This document shows, piece by piece, positions 1 through 7,510 of a stretch of DNA of 64,000 bases (its first letter is position 1; each line of letters opens with the position of its first letter). The notes under the pieces were generated by a model. That model saw only the letters and a list, made by a program, of their open reading frames with translations. It made no database searches and was not told the origin of the DNA. The DNA comes from Terriglobia bacterium. Its GTDB lineage: Bacteria > Acidobacteriota > Terriglobia > Terriglobales > Acidobacteriaceae. The translations under genes were made by a program, and so were the position numbers. The DNA lies in NCBI GenBank assembly GCA_020073465.1, contig JAIQFC010000001.1:1-64000 (forward strand), given 5' to 3'.

Positions 1-1233
1 ATTGTTGAGGTCCTTCACCGAGGCGCGCGACAGGAATCCCAGCAGGATGGTGCGCGTCACCGGGTCAATGTTCTGCAATTCCTGCGCCTTGCCACCGAAG
101 GTGATGTGGAGGCGATCCACCTGTGGCGGGGCGAGTTGGGCCAGCAACCGGCCGAGCTTCTCGCCCAGCGTGAGGTAGGGCTTGAGCTGTTCGTAGGTCT
201 TCGCGTCGAGATACGGCAGGTTGACGGCGTTGCGCACTTCACCCGTGAGCAGGTAACCCGTGATGACCTCGGCGACCTCGAGCCCGCACTTCTCTTGCGC
301 CTCGCTCGTGCTGGCGCCTAAATGCGGTGTCATCGTAATGGCCGGGTGCTTGCGGAAGGGGTGGTCGGCCGGCAGCGGCTCGGTGGCATACACGTCGAGC
401 GCGGCGGCAGCGACCTTGCCCGAGTCCAGCGCGGCCAGCAGGTCGTTCTCCACGATGATCTCCCCGCGGGCGCAATTCACCAGGCACACCTTCGGCTTCA
501 TTTTCGCGAAGGCCGCCGTGTTCAGCATGCCGCGCGTCTGGTCGGTCACCGGCATGTGGACGGAGATGAAGTCCGCGTCCCGGTACACATCGTCCCGATC
601 ACGGAGCAACTCGATGCCGAGCGCCTTGGCGCGGGCTGACGCCAGGAACGGGTCATATGCCAGCACTCGCATCCCGAACGCCAGCGCCCGCTTGGCGACC
701 TCGCTCCCGATCCGGCCCAGGCCGAGCACACCCAGCGTCTTGCCCGCCAGTTCGCTCCCCTGAAACTGCTTACGGTCCCACTTGCCGGCGGCCATCGAGG
801 AGTGGGCCTGGGGCACCTTGCGCGCCAGGCTTAGAATCATCGCAAACGATAGTTCGGCCGTCGAAATGGTGTTGCCGCCAGGGGTGTTCATCACCACCAC
901 GCCGCGTTGCGTGGCCGCCTCGACATCCACGTTGTCCACGCCCACGCCAGCCCGGCCCACCACGCGCAACTTCGGCGCCGCCTCGATGACCTTGCGCGTC
1001 ACTTTGGTCTCGGAGCGCGTCGGGTTGCCGGGGTGTTCTGAGAGTTTTTCTTTTAGCCGTGGGGTTGGTTCTTGGCCGCGCCGGTATGTGGCGCGGCCTT
1101 GCCGTTTGCGGGTGCCGATCCGGTTCCTGATCCCGGGGGGTGAGGAGCCGCCGATCTTAGGTCTGACAGGGGCCGTGATCCCGGTCGGATTAGGGGAAAC
1201 CCGGGGACAGACGGGTGAAGTGCTGAAGTGCAC
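1..1233 (-). CDS. serA: D-3-phosphoglycerate dehydrogenase, partial, with a replaced N-terminus
   Basis: Catalyses NAD-dependent oxidation of 3-phosphoglycerate, the first step of serine synthesis. The SerA-like reading runs from about 1020 to the window edge: RSETKVT, GRAGVGVDNVD, the Rossmann motif GVLGLGRIGSEVA, the catalytic region ALDVYATEPLP, PHLGASTSEAQ, then the start of the intervening domain (TFGGKAQELQNIDP, TILLGFLSRASVKDLNN). The C-terminal ACT part lies beyond the window. The usual ~50 residues before the RSET segment (start of the substrate-binding domain) are absent. Instead the same frame continues upstream through about 70 proline/arginine-rich residues to a GTG at 1231-1233. 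That leader resembles no enzyme and looks repeat-derived. Either the gene is 5'-truncated and fused, or the contig is chimeric here. The SerA identity is secure; the start is not. Confidence 0.85.
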   Translation of the reverse strand, partial: MHFSTSPVCPRVSPNPTGITAPVRPKIGGSSPPGIRNRIGTRKRQGRATYRRGQEPTPRLKEKLSEHPGNPTRSETKVTRKVIEAAPKLRVVGRAGVGVDNVDVEAATQRGVVVMNTPGGNTISTAELSFAMILSLARKVPQAHSSMAAGKWDRKQFQGSELAGKTLGVLGLGRIGSEVAKRALAFGMRVLAYDPFLASARAKALGIELLRDRDDVYRDADFISVHMPVTDQTRGMLNTAAFAKMKPKVCLVNCARGEIIVENDLLAALDSGKVAAAALDVYATEPLPADHPFRKHPAITMTPHLGASTSEAQEKCGLEVAEVITGYLLTGEVRNAVNLPYLDAKTYEQLKPYLTLGEKLGRLLAQLAPPQVDRLHITFGGKAQELQNIDPVTRTILLGFLSRASVKDLNN

Positions 1234-1604
1234 CCTTGAGGTGAGACAAAGAAACTAGGGACAGTTCTCTTGCGAAAAAGATTGTAAACCGGGGAGTGGG
1301 GAGTGGGGGCGGGTGGCCCACCCTTTCACCAGACTTAAGACCGAGGGTGCCCCGTCCTTGTCTCTCCGTTTTTTGGAGGGACAGGGCGGGGGTTTTGATT
1401 TGGACAAACTGACCTGCCAATTGCACCGAAACCGGTCCCCAGTCAAGTCTACTTTCGTGGACTCCCAACGTCCTCGAAAGTAGACATTTCTTCCACAGCC
1501 TAACCCCTTGAGAAATTAGCCTCGAGAAAATGCCGCCCAGCAGAATCAACAACTTCCAGCGCTCGATTCGGTGGATTTCCACATGTTCCGGTAGGAACGT
1601 TTCT
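1234..1604. other. Intergenic region, no gene seen, one long inverted repeat
   Basis: No reading frame here has coding character; the long minus-strand frame across it continues from the repeat-like leader of the serA fusion. The stretch contains G-rich runs, a hairpin around 1370-1395 (CTCC, T-rich loop, GGAG) and a perfect 11-base inverted repeat at 1447-1485. It looks like decayed or repetitive DNA. Confidence 0.5.
1447..1485. repeat. Perfect 11-bp inverted repeat
   Basis: GTCTACTTTCG at 1447-1457 is exactly reverse-complemented by CGAAAGTAGAC at 1475-1485 with 17 bases between. There is no T-run after it, so an intrinsic terminator is not indicated. It could be a protein-binding site or the end of a decayed mobile element. 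Confidence 0.6.
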
Positions 1605-1913
1605 TCAATCCAGCCGCAACACCGTCTGGTAGTGCGCCGACCGCGAATCAAACCGCGCCAGCAACTTTCTCGCCTCTGGAGGCACCACCGCCACCTCATA
1701 GTCCTCGCCCGCAAACTCCTTCACCGCTTCTATCGAATCAAAGATGGTCAGCGTCACGAACTCGACTTCATCTTTGTTGTCGCGCCGCAGCAGGTGCGCG
1801 CCCTTGAATCCCTTCACGCGATGGATGCCCGGCAGCACCTCGCTCCGCAGCAACTCTTCATACGCGTCCGCATTCTCGTGCCTGGTCCATCCATGCCAGA
1901 GCCGGCTGATCAT
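1605..1913 (-). CDS. Antibiotic biosynthesis monooxygenase (ABM)-fold protein
   Basis: A 102-residue soluble protein starting MISRLWHGWTRHENADAYEELL, with the ferredoxin-like alpha+beta pattern of the ABM/Dabb superfamily: strand ISRLWHGW, helix NADAYEELLRSEV, GIHRVKGFKGAHLLRR, then EFVTLTIFDSIEAVKEFAG and a C-terminal EARKLLARFD. The arrangement is that of small dimeric monooxygenases or haem/quinone-handling proteins, but no catalytic residue can be assigned. Its ATG overlaps the stop of the EamA transporter gene (ATGA), so the two are translationally coupled and read from the promoter at 3007-3035. It may act on the compound the transporter exports (inference). Confidence 0.75.
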   Translation of the reverse strand: MISRLWHGWTRHENADAYEELLRSEVLPGIHRVKGFKGAHLLRRDNKDEVEFVTLTIFDSIEAVKEFAGEDYEVAVVPPEARKLLARFDSRSAHYQTVLRLD

Positions 1914-2968
1914 GACACCCTCCTCACGGCGGCGGCCAGTTCGCCCTCAACCGCCCGCGGCTCGTGAGCCGCAGGCCGAGCCACGGCCCGCTCCCCGCGG
2001 CGGATCAGCACGATCGCTCCCAGGATCGCGACTGACGCCAGCACCACGCGCAGGGTCAGAGGCTCACCCGCGAGCAGCCATCCCAGCAGCACCGCCACCA
2101 CTGGATTCGCGTACGTGTGCGTCGCCACCAGCGCCGGCGGACACTGCTGCAGCAGCCATGTGTAAGCCGTGAACGCCACCACCGATCCGAACGTGATCAA
2201 GTAAGCCAGCCCAAGGATCGAGCGCATCGAGATGCTTGCCCAGTGCGTCGCTTGAAACTCGCCGCTCATTCCCGCCGCGATCAGCAGCATGGCCGCGCCA
2301 CACAGCGTTGGCAGTGCCGTGCGTCCCAGCGCGTCCGAAGGCAACTTGAGTCGCGGCGAGATCACCACACCCGCTGACCACGACAACGATCCCAGCAGCA
2401 CGGTGAGCAATCCCAGCAGGCTCGCGCCCTTGTTGAGTTCTGCTCCTGTCAGCACCGCCACTCCGGCCACGCCGAGAGCGAGTCCCAGCGTGCTGAGGCG
2501 GCTGATCTTCTGCTGTCCCATTAGCCATCCCAGCACGAGGATGAACATCGGCTCGGTCGCGATCAGCAGCGCGGCGAGGCCTGATCCTACGTACTGCTCC
2601 GCCCAGTGCAGCGTCCCGTGCCCGACGAAGAAAAACAGCGCACCGACTGCGAGCCCGGAGAGCCACTGCTGGCGCGTGGGGCGAAAGCCACGCGCCCACG
2701 CCCAGGCAAGCATGATTCCGCCGGCCATGGTGTGGCGGATGCCTGCGGTCACGAGTGGCGGAATCGTCTCAACGGCGTAACGGATGGCGAGGTAGGTCGA
2801 TCCCCAGATGACGTAGATCGCCGCGAAGGCCAGCGCCATCTTGATGGCATGGCCACGGTCATGCGGGGTCGCGGAGCTGCGGGGGACGATCACGGGTCTG
2901 CCTCCAATATTTATCATCTTGCCACTGCGGATCAGGGCCATGATTTGCGCTGGTCGATCGATTGTCAT
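1910..2968 (-). CDS. EamA/DMT-family permease (YedA-like)
   Basis: Integral membrane transporter of the drug/metabolite superfamily, usually exporting amino acids or other small metabolites. The sequence contains the signature FAAIYVIWGSTYLAIRYAVETIPP and two EamA repeats with about ten hydrophobic segments (for example VGALFFFVGHGTLHWAEQYV, LIATEPMFILVLGWLMG, LAYLITFGSVVAFTAYTWLLQ, ANPVVAVLLGWLLAGEPLTLRVVLASVAILGAIVLIRRG). The first ATG (2966-2968) has an AGG 7-9 bases upstream and is used here. Internal ATGs at 2941, 2917 and 2839 are alternatives, because the family usually starts near the MALAFAAIYV segment. It is first in a two-gene operon and divergent from the CGNR regulator, which probably controls it (inference). 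Confidence 0.9.
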   Translation of the reverse strand: MTIDRPAQIMALIRSGKMINIGGRPVIVPRSSATPHDRGHAIKMALAFAAIYVIWGSTYLAIRYAVETIPPLVTAGIRHTMAGGIMLAWAWARGFRPTRQQWLSGLAVGALFFFVGHGTLHWAEQYVGSGLAALLIATEPMFILVLGWLMGQQKISRLSTLGLALGVAGVAVLTGAELNKGASLLGLLTVLLGSLSWSAGVVISPRLKLPSDALGRTALPTLCGAAMLLIAAGMSGEFQATHWASISMRSILGLAYLITFGSVVAFTAYTWLLQQCPPALVATHTYANPVVAVLLGWLLAGEPLTLRVVLASVAILGAIVLIRRGERAVARPAAHEPRAVEGELAAAVRRVS

Positions 2969-3031
2969 GGTATAACCTGCTAACCATTGTTTAATGGTTA
3001 ACTGAAATGATAGGCACCGTGGTATAACCTG
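2968..3031. promoter_or_regulatory. Candidate operator: paired TGGTATAACCTG repeats and an 8-bp palindrome
   Basis: TGGTATAACCTG occurs identically at 2968-2979 and 3020-3031, 52 bases apart. Between them lies a perfect inverted repeat, TAACCATT-GTTT-AATGGTTA (2981-3000). The repeats abut the transporter start codon on one side and overlap its -35 on the other. This layout suggests binding by a local repressor, most simply the divergent CGNR protein. Confidence 0.55.
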
Positions 3032-3035
3032 TCAA
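3007..3035 (-). promoter_or_regulatory. Promoter of the EamA-ABM operon
   Basis: Read on the minus strand: TTGACA (3035-3030, consensus -35), a 17-base spacer, TATCAT (3012-3007, five of six matches to the -10). Transcription would start near 3000, just at the palindrome, leaving a leader of about 30 bases before the ATG at 2968. Confidence 0.65.
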
Positions 3036-3052
3036 GTACATTTTAGTGGTTA

Positions 3053-3058
3053 TATAAT
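3053..3058 (+). promoter_or_regulatory. -10 element of the CGNR regulator gene, leaderless arrangement
   Basis: A perfect TATAAT lies six bases before the ATG at 3065, so transcription would start at or next to the start codon. No Shine-Dalgarno sequence and no good -35 are visible, and the upstream region is occupied by the operator repeats. Confidence 0.55.
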
Positions 3059-3064
3059 GAAATT

Positions 3065-3691
3065 ATGAATACTCATTCGATTCGACGACGGGCGCCGCGG
3101 TTCGAACTTAACGGGGATGCGCTGTGCATCGACTTCGTCAACACGCTGGACGATCGTCCCAGCGAGCAGCCCAAGGAGTTGTTGAACAGTTACATCGATC
3201 TGGCGCGGTTCGCGGAAGACACGGGCATCCTGGAGTTGTCTCACGTGGACGAACTCATGAAGCGCAGTCAGATGGATCCGGAGGGGGCACAACGAGTGTT
3301 GCGCGCGGCGATTGAACTGCGCGAGGCGATGTACGCGATCTTCCACGCGATCATGAAGAAGGAAACAGTCCCGACCATGGCACTGGCGCAGTTGAATGCA
3401 TGCGCGCAGGATGCCGCCCAGCATGTGCGTCTGGTTGCAACGAACAGGCACTTCGAATGGCGCTTCGACTATTCCTCTTCGTTCGACGCCATCCTGTGGC
3501 CGATTGCGCGCTCGGCGGCGGATTTGCTTGCTTCCGATCAACTGAAGTTTGTGCGGGCGTGCGGGTCGAAGACTTGCCAGTGGCTTTTTCTGGATACGAG
3601 CAAGAATCACCGGCGGCGCTGGTGCGACATGGACGTGTGCGGGAACCGGGCGAAGGCGCGGCGGTTTTATGCGCGGAAGAAGAAGCGATAG
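3065..3691 (+). CDS. CGNR zinc-finger transcription regulator (ABATE domain)
   Basis: 208 residues. The N-terminal ~140 residues form an ABATE-type domain (FELNGDALCIDFVNTLDDRP, a feature of this family that may sense a ligand). The C-terminus carries a treble-clef-like zinc finger with C166, C171, C187 and C192, and the diagnostic CGNR at 192-195 followed by a basic tail (AKARRFYARKKKR) for DNA contact. It is divergent from the EamA exporter, and repeated operator-like sites lie between them, so local control including autoregulation is likely (inference). The ATG follows a TATAAT by six bases with no ribosome binding site, suggesting a leaderless mRNA. Confidence 0.88.
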   Translation: MNTHSIRRRAPRFELNGDALCIDFVNTLDDRPSEQPKELLNSYIDLARFAEDTGILELSHVDELMKRSQMDPEGAQRVLRAAIELREAMYAIFHAIMKKETVPTMALAQLNACAQDAAQHVRLVATNRHFEWRFDYSSSFDAILWPIARSAADLLASDQLKFVRACGSKTCQWLFLDTSKNHRRRWCDMDVCGNRAKARRFYARKKKR

Positions 3692-3859
3692 GGAAGCGAG
3701 CCAAACGCGCGATTGTTGTGTCGCAAACAACGCGACACTTCGCGCGGTTCGCCCGGGTCCTTCGCGGCGCAAAGAACGCTTGCTCAGGATGACAATCAAG
3801 CTGCGCCGCATTCAAACGGGTACAATCGCCACTGGGACATAAAGCGTTTGGAGGTTCCC

Positions 3860-4858
3860 GTGATTGCTCGTCTTCTTGCTTTCTCGTTACTCGCTGGCTC
3901 GGCGCTGGCGCAGAATGTTGTCCATTACACCACCACAAATGACAACGTGAAGTATCTGTTCGCGACCGCCGAACCTGTGGCGCGCCTGAAGACCGGGGAC
4001 ATTCTTGACACCAACACGCTGGACTGTTTCGGCAATGGACTGCGCAAGCCGGGCGACACGCTGAGTATGGCGAAGGGAGACAATCCTCTGGCGGGGCCGT
4101 TCTACGTCGAGGGTGCGGAACCGGGCGACACATTGGTGGTGAAGATTCTCGACCTGCAGGTCGATGGAGACACGGGCGTGGGAGCTTTCTCTCCCGGCTT
4201 CGGCGCGCTCACCGGATCCCATTACACGCCGGTGCTCGAATCGCCATGGAAAGAGCGGGTGTGGTTTTACCACATCGATCACAAGGACAACACGGCCACG
4301 TTCAAGGCTCTCGACTCGGATTTCTCGGTGAAGATTCCGGTGCATCCGTTTTTCGGATGCATCGGTGTGGCTCCTGCCAATGGCGAAGCGCGCAGCTCGA
4401 TTGTTCCCGCGGAATTCGGAGGAAACATGGATTCGCCCGAGGCGAGCGCGGGCAACACGGTGTACTTCCCGGTAAACGTGAAGGGTGGCTTGCTTTATCT
4501 TGGCGACGGACATGCGGCCATGGGAGATGGCGAAGTGGCCGGGTCGGCGATTGAGGTCCCACTCAAAGCTCGCGTACAGGTGAGTGTGATCAAGGGACGG
4601 ACGATCGAGTGGCCGCAATTCGAAAATGACGATGCCATCATGACCGTGGGAGCGTACCGCCCGGTCGACGACGCGGCGCGCATCGCGCTTACGGAACTGG
4701 TGCATTGGATTCACCGCGACTACGGACTATCAGACCTGGACGCCTACGAACTGCTGTCGAAGGTGGCGAAAATTCACTTCAACGAGATGGTCGATCCCAA
4801 CTATGTGGTTGTGGCGTCGATCGAAAAGAAGTACCTGCCAGCGAAGAAAAAGCAGTAA
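3860..4858 (+). CDS. Secreted acetamidase/formamidase family protein
   Basis: 332 residues. Hydrolyses short amides to carboxylate and ammonia in characterised members. GTG at 3860 is chosen because GGAGG lies six bases upstream (3851-3855 area) and because it places a clean signal peptide at the N-terminus (IARLLAFSLLAGSALA then QNVVHY). Family marks include DILDTNTLDCFGNGL, GPFYVEGAEPGDTLVVKI, HPFFGCIGVAP and GDGHAAMGDGEVAGSAIE, the hallmark loop of the FmdA/AmdA fold. An in-frame extension upstream would add a non-homologous leader and is rejected. Periplasmic location is inferred from the signal peptide; most characterised FmdA enzymes are cytoplasmic, so the substrate may be unusual. Confidence 0.9.
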   Translation: MIARLLAFSLLAGSALAQNVVHYTTTNDNVKYLFATAEPVARLKTGDILDTNTLDCFGNGLRKPGDTLSMAKGDNPLAGPFYVEGAEPGDTLVVKILDLQVDGDTGVGAFSPGFGALTGSHYTPVLESPWKERVWFYHIDHKDNTATFKALDSDFSVKIPVHPFFGCIGVAPANGEARSSIVPAEFGGNMDSPEASAGNTVYFPVNVKGGLLYLGDGHAAMGDGEVAGSAIEVPLKARVQVSVIKGRTIEWPQFENDDAIMTVGAYRPVDDAARIALTELVHWIHRDYGLSDLDAYELLSKVAKIHFNEMVDPNYVVVASIEKKYLPAKKKQ

Positions 4859-4921
4859 GTACTCCCGGAACTCTTTTCCACGCGGTTGTTAAGTAGTTGT
4901 GTCCATTCGCTACACCTGCTT

Positions 4922-4937
4922 TGTGACCCACATCACG
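4922..4937 (+). promoter_or_regulatory. CRP/FNR-superfamily binding site upstream of the Cbc4-like operon
   Basis: TGTGA-N6-TCACG, one mismatch from the canonical TGTGA-N6-TCACA, located 105 bases before the tetraheme cytochrome start. The match is to CRP-type rather than FNR-type (TTGAT-N4-ATCAA) half sites. A perfect site of the same type occurs at 54774-54793. Confidence 0.55.
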
Positions 4938-5041
4938 GATTGTTGTGATCTTCATCATCGTGCCCAGACCGCGACCTGGGGTATCCAAGAGTATCCGCGC
5001 TAGGTTTGCGCGAGGGGCGGCGGGTCATTTCGCGCCAAAAC

Positions 5042-5533
5042 ATGAACCTTTTCAAGGACATCGAGCACCTGATCCGGCTGGCGGTCGTGATCGTCGTGTT
5101 GTTGCTGGTCTTCGTAGTGCTGCGGGTTGCAGTGGTGCCGCACAGCTTTGGCGAGTATGGGCACTATCGAGGAGACGCGATTCAGGAGGTCGCGGCTCGG
5201 CCGATCTCCTTTGCAGGACACGCCGTGTGCGAGGACTGCCACACCGATGTGGTGGATCAGAAGAAGCTGGGCAAGCACGTCGTGGTCTCTTGTGAAGCGT
5301 GTCACGGAGCCCAGGCCCGGCATGTGGAGGACCCCGGCTCGGTGAAACCCGCGAAGCTGGATACGGCGATCCTGTGCGCACGTTGTCATGAGGCGAACAG
5401 CGCCAAGCCCAAGGGGTTTCCGCAGGTCGCGACCGCAGATCATTCTGCGGGGCTTGCCTGTGACACATGCCACCAGCCGCACCGCCCGAAAATTGAAACG
5501 GCAGCGAAGAACGAGGCGGGAGGGAGGAAATAG
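5042..5533 (+). CDS. Membrane-anchored tetraheme cytochrome c (CbcS-like)
   Basis: 163 residues from ATG 5042 (a TTG at 5006 would add twelve residues without a reason). One N-terminal membrane segment (LIRLAVVIVVLLLVFVVLRVAVV) anchors a periplasmic domain with four haem c motifs: CEDCH, CEACH, CARCH and CDTCH. It is first in a tight operon with a four-cluster Fe-S protein (stop and start overlap, TAGTG) and an NrfD membrane subunit. This gene set matches the CbcSTU (Cbc4) menaquinol:cytochrome c oxidoreductase known from Geobacter; the match is from gene order and domain content, not alignment. It would receive electrons from the Fe-S subunit and pass them to soluble cytochromes. Confidence 0.85.
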   Translation: MNLFKDIEHLIRLAVVIVVLLLVFVVLRVAVVPHSFGEYGHYRGDAIQEVAARPISFAGHAVCEDCHTDVVDQKKLGKHVVVSCEACHGAQARHVEDPGSVKPAKLDTAILCARCHEANSAKPKGFPQVATADHSAGLACDTCHQPHRPKIETAAKNEAGGRK

Positions 5534-6264
5534 TGGACATCACCCGCCGTCGATTGCTCATGCTCTTGCCTGCCGCGGCAATGGCGTGGAAGTACGTTCA
5601 GGCGGGGACTCCAGAGGCTGCACCCAATTACAAGCTCACCGAGCACTGGTGGGCCATGCTGATCGACATTCCAAAGTGCATCGGGTGCGGCAGTTGTGTG
5701 CGGGCCTGCGCGGAGGAGAATGACGTCCCCGAGGGCTACTACCGCACCTGGATTGAACGCTACCACGTGGCCGACTGGAAGATCGAACGGCCGGACGTGG
5801 AATCGCCGGACGGCGGCAAGAATGGCTTCCCGCCTCATGCCGACGAGGGCGGCAAGAATTTCTTCGTGCCCAAGCTGTGCAATCACTGTGCGGATTCTCC
5901 CTGCACACAGGTTTGTCCGGTGGGGGCGACGTTTGTTTCGCCGGATGGAGTGGTGCTGGTCGACAAGAACTATTGCCTGGGATGCCGCTACTGCGTGCAA
6001 GCGTGTCCATACGGGTGCCGGTTCATCAATCCCAAGACGAACACTGCCGAGAAGTGCACGCTGTGTTATCACCGGATCACGAAAGGGCTCACAACCGCTT
6101 GTTGCGAGGTCTGCCCGACCGGGGCACGGCAGCTAGCTGATCTGAAGAATCCCAAGGATCCGATTCATGAGTACTTGAGGACGCACACGGTGCAGGTTCT
6201 GAAGCCGCACATGGCGACCGGGTCGAAGGTGTTTTACAACGGCATGGACGGCTCGGTGCGATAA
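5533..6264 (+). CDS. 4Fe-4S ferredoxin-type subunit (NrfC/CbcT-like)
   Basis: 243 residues from a GTG at 5533 that overlaps the upstream stop, with GGGAGG just before. The N-terminus (DITRRRLLMLLPAAAMAW) resembles a twin-arginine signal. Four cysteine groups follow: CIGCGSCVRAC; CNHCADSPCTQVC; CLGCRYCVQACPYGC; CTLC with CCEVCPTGA. This is the four-cluster electron wire of NrfC/DmsB-like subunits. It links the NrfD quinol site to the tetraheme cytochrome. No molybdopterin or other catalytic subunit is adjacent, so the complex probably transfers electrons between quinol and cytochrome. Confidence 0.9.
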   Translation: MDITRRRLLMLLPAAAMAWKYVQAGTPEAAPNYKLTEHWWAMLIDIPKCIGCGSCVRACAEENDVPEGYYRTWIERYHVADWKIERPDVESPDGGKNGFPPHADEGGKNFFVPKLCNHCADSPCTQVCPVGATFVSPDGVVLVDKNYCLGCRYCVQACPYGCRFINPKTNTAEKCTLCYHRITKGLTTACCEVCPTGARQLADLKNPKDPIHEYLRTHTVQVLKPHMATGSKVFYNGMDGSVR

Positions 6265-6272
6265 GGAGGCTC

Positions 6273-7469
6273 GTGCAAATTCCGGTCGAAGGTTTCATGT
6301 ACCCGAACGAGGTCGAGTTGCAGTGGAGCGTCCTGATTGTGCTTTACCCGTTCATCACGGGGCTGGTGGCGGGCGCGTTCATTCTGGCGTCGCTGGAGCG
6401 CGTGTTTCGGGTGCAGGCGGTGAAGCCTACCTATCGTCTGGCCCTGCTCACCGCGCTTTCCTTTCTGCTGGTCGCGCCGCTGCCGCTGCAGTTGCACCTG
6501 GGACATCCGGAGCGGTCGCTGGAGATGTATTTGACACCGCACCGGTCTTCGGCCATGGCGATGTTCGGCTTTGTTTACCTGTGGTACCTGATGGCGGTGC
6601 TGCTGTTGGAGATATGGCTGGACTACCGGCATGACATTGTGGCGCGGTCGCAGTCGGAGAAGGGGTGGAAGCGGCTGGTCTACCGCCTGCTGACGTTCGG
6701 CTCCAGCAATGTGAGTGAACGTGCGTTGCGCATCGATGAGAGGCTTGGGTATTTCATCACGCTGGTCGGAATACCCTCGGCGTTCCTGTTGCATGGGTAC
6801 GTGGGCTTCATCTTCGGCTCGGTGAAGGCGAATCCCTGGTGGTCTTCGCCATTGATGCCGATTGTTTTTGTTTTTTCAGCGATGGTATCGGGGATCGCTG
6901 CGGTGATGCTGCTGTATATGCTTTCGACGCGGCTGCGAGGGCAGCAGATCGACATCCGCTGCGTGGATAAGATTGCGCAATATCTGCTGTACACGTTTGT
7001 CATCGACTTCAGTCTGGAGATGCTGGACTTGATTCAGCGAATCTATGAGGCCGACGAGTCGTTCCGCAGCCTGGACTTCATGGTGCACACGCGGCTCTGG
7101 AAGTCGCAGGTGATCATTCAGATATTGCTGGGTACGGTTACGCCGATTGCGCTGTTGGGTTTGACGCAGGTTGTCAAGCTGACGGAAACCGCGCGCAAGC
7201 GGATCTACGGGCTGGCGGGATGTTTGACAGTGATCGGCATTTTTGCCATGCGCTGGAACGTGGTCATCGGCGGGCAGCTTTTTTCCAAGAGCTTTCTGGG
7301 ATACACAACCTACAAAATGGCGTTTGCCACACGAGAAGGATTGTTGATCGCGATCGGACTGATGATTCTGCCTTTTGGCATTCTTTGGGTTTTGGTAAAA
7401 CTCCTGCCGCCATGGCCGGACTCGGGCTCGCTGCCCGCCTCCGGTGCTCCGGCCCACGGGACCAGTTAG
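6273..7469 (+). CDS. NrfD-family membrane quinol oxidoreductase subunit (CbcU-like)
   Basis: 398 residues from GTG 6273 with AAGGAGG about five bases upstream. About ten hydrophobic segments are visible, starting with VLIVLYPFITGLVAGAFILASLERVF, the first helix typical of NrfD/PsrC proteins, and LLHGYVGFIFGSVKANPWW near the presumed quinol pocket. NrfD subunits oxidise menaquinol in the membrane and hand electrons to the Fe-S partner encoded immediately upstream. Only eight bases separate the two genes, so they are one operon. A second NrfD-type pair (actC, actF) occurs in this window but belongs to alternative complex III. Confidence 0.9.
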   Translation: MQIPVEGFMYPNEVELQWSVLIVLYPFITGLVAGAFILASLERVFRVQAVKPTYRLALLTALSFLLVAPLPLQLHLGHPERSLEMYLTPHRSSAMAMFGFVYLWYLMAVLLLEIWLDYRHDIVARSQSEKGWKRLVYRLLTFGSSNVSERALRIDERLGYFITLVGIPSAFLLHGYVGFIFGSVKANPWWSSPLMPIVFVFSAMVSGIAAVMLLYMLSTRLRGQQIDIRCVDKIAQYLLYTFVIDFSLEMLDLIQRIYEADESFRSLDFMVHTRLWKSQVIIQILLGTVTPIALLGLTQVVKLTETARKRIYGLAGCLTVIGIFAMRWNVVIGGQLFSKSFLGYTTYKMAFATREGLLIAIGLMILPFGILWVLVKLLPPWPDSGSLPASGAPAHGTS

Positions 7470-7510
7470 GCCCCCATCCATTTTTCTTCGGGGCAGATGC
7501 GGAGAAGAGT

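Noticed and set aside
1190-1714. 174-residue minus-strand open frame upstream of serA
   Set aside because: Overlaps the ABM gene and the repeat-like leader; no domain and poor coding bias. It may reflect the same repeat in another frame.
3692-3859. Upstream extension of the acetamidase gene to 3713
   Set aside because: The extension reads through a repeat segment (TCCTTCGCGGCGCAAAG) and would bury the signal peptide; GTG 3860 has a GGAGG.
5533-7469. Nitrite reductase (NrfABCD) operon
   Set aside because: NrfC- and NrfD-like genes are present, but there is no pentahaem NrfA with its CxxCK site, and the cytochrome here has four ordinary haem sites.
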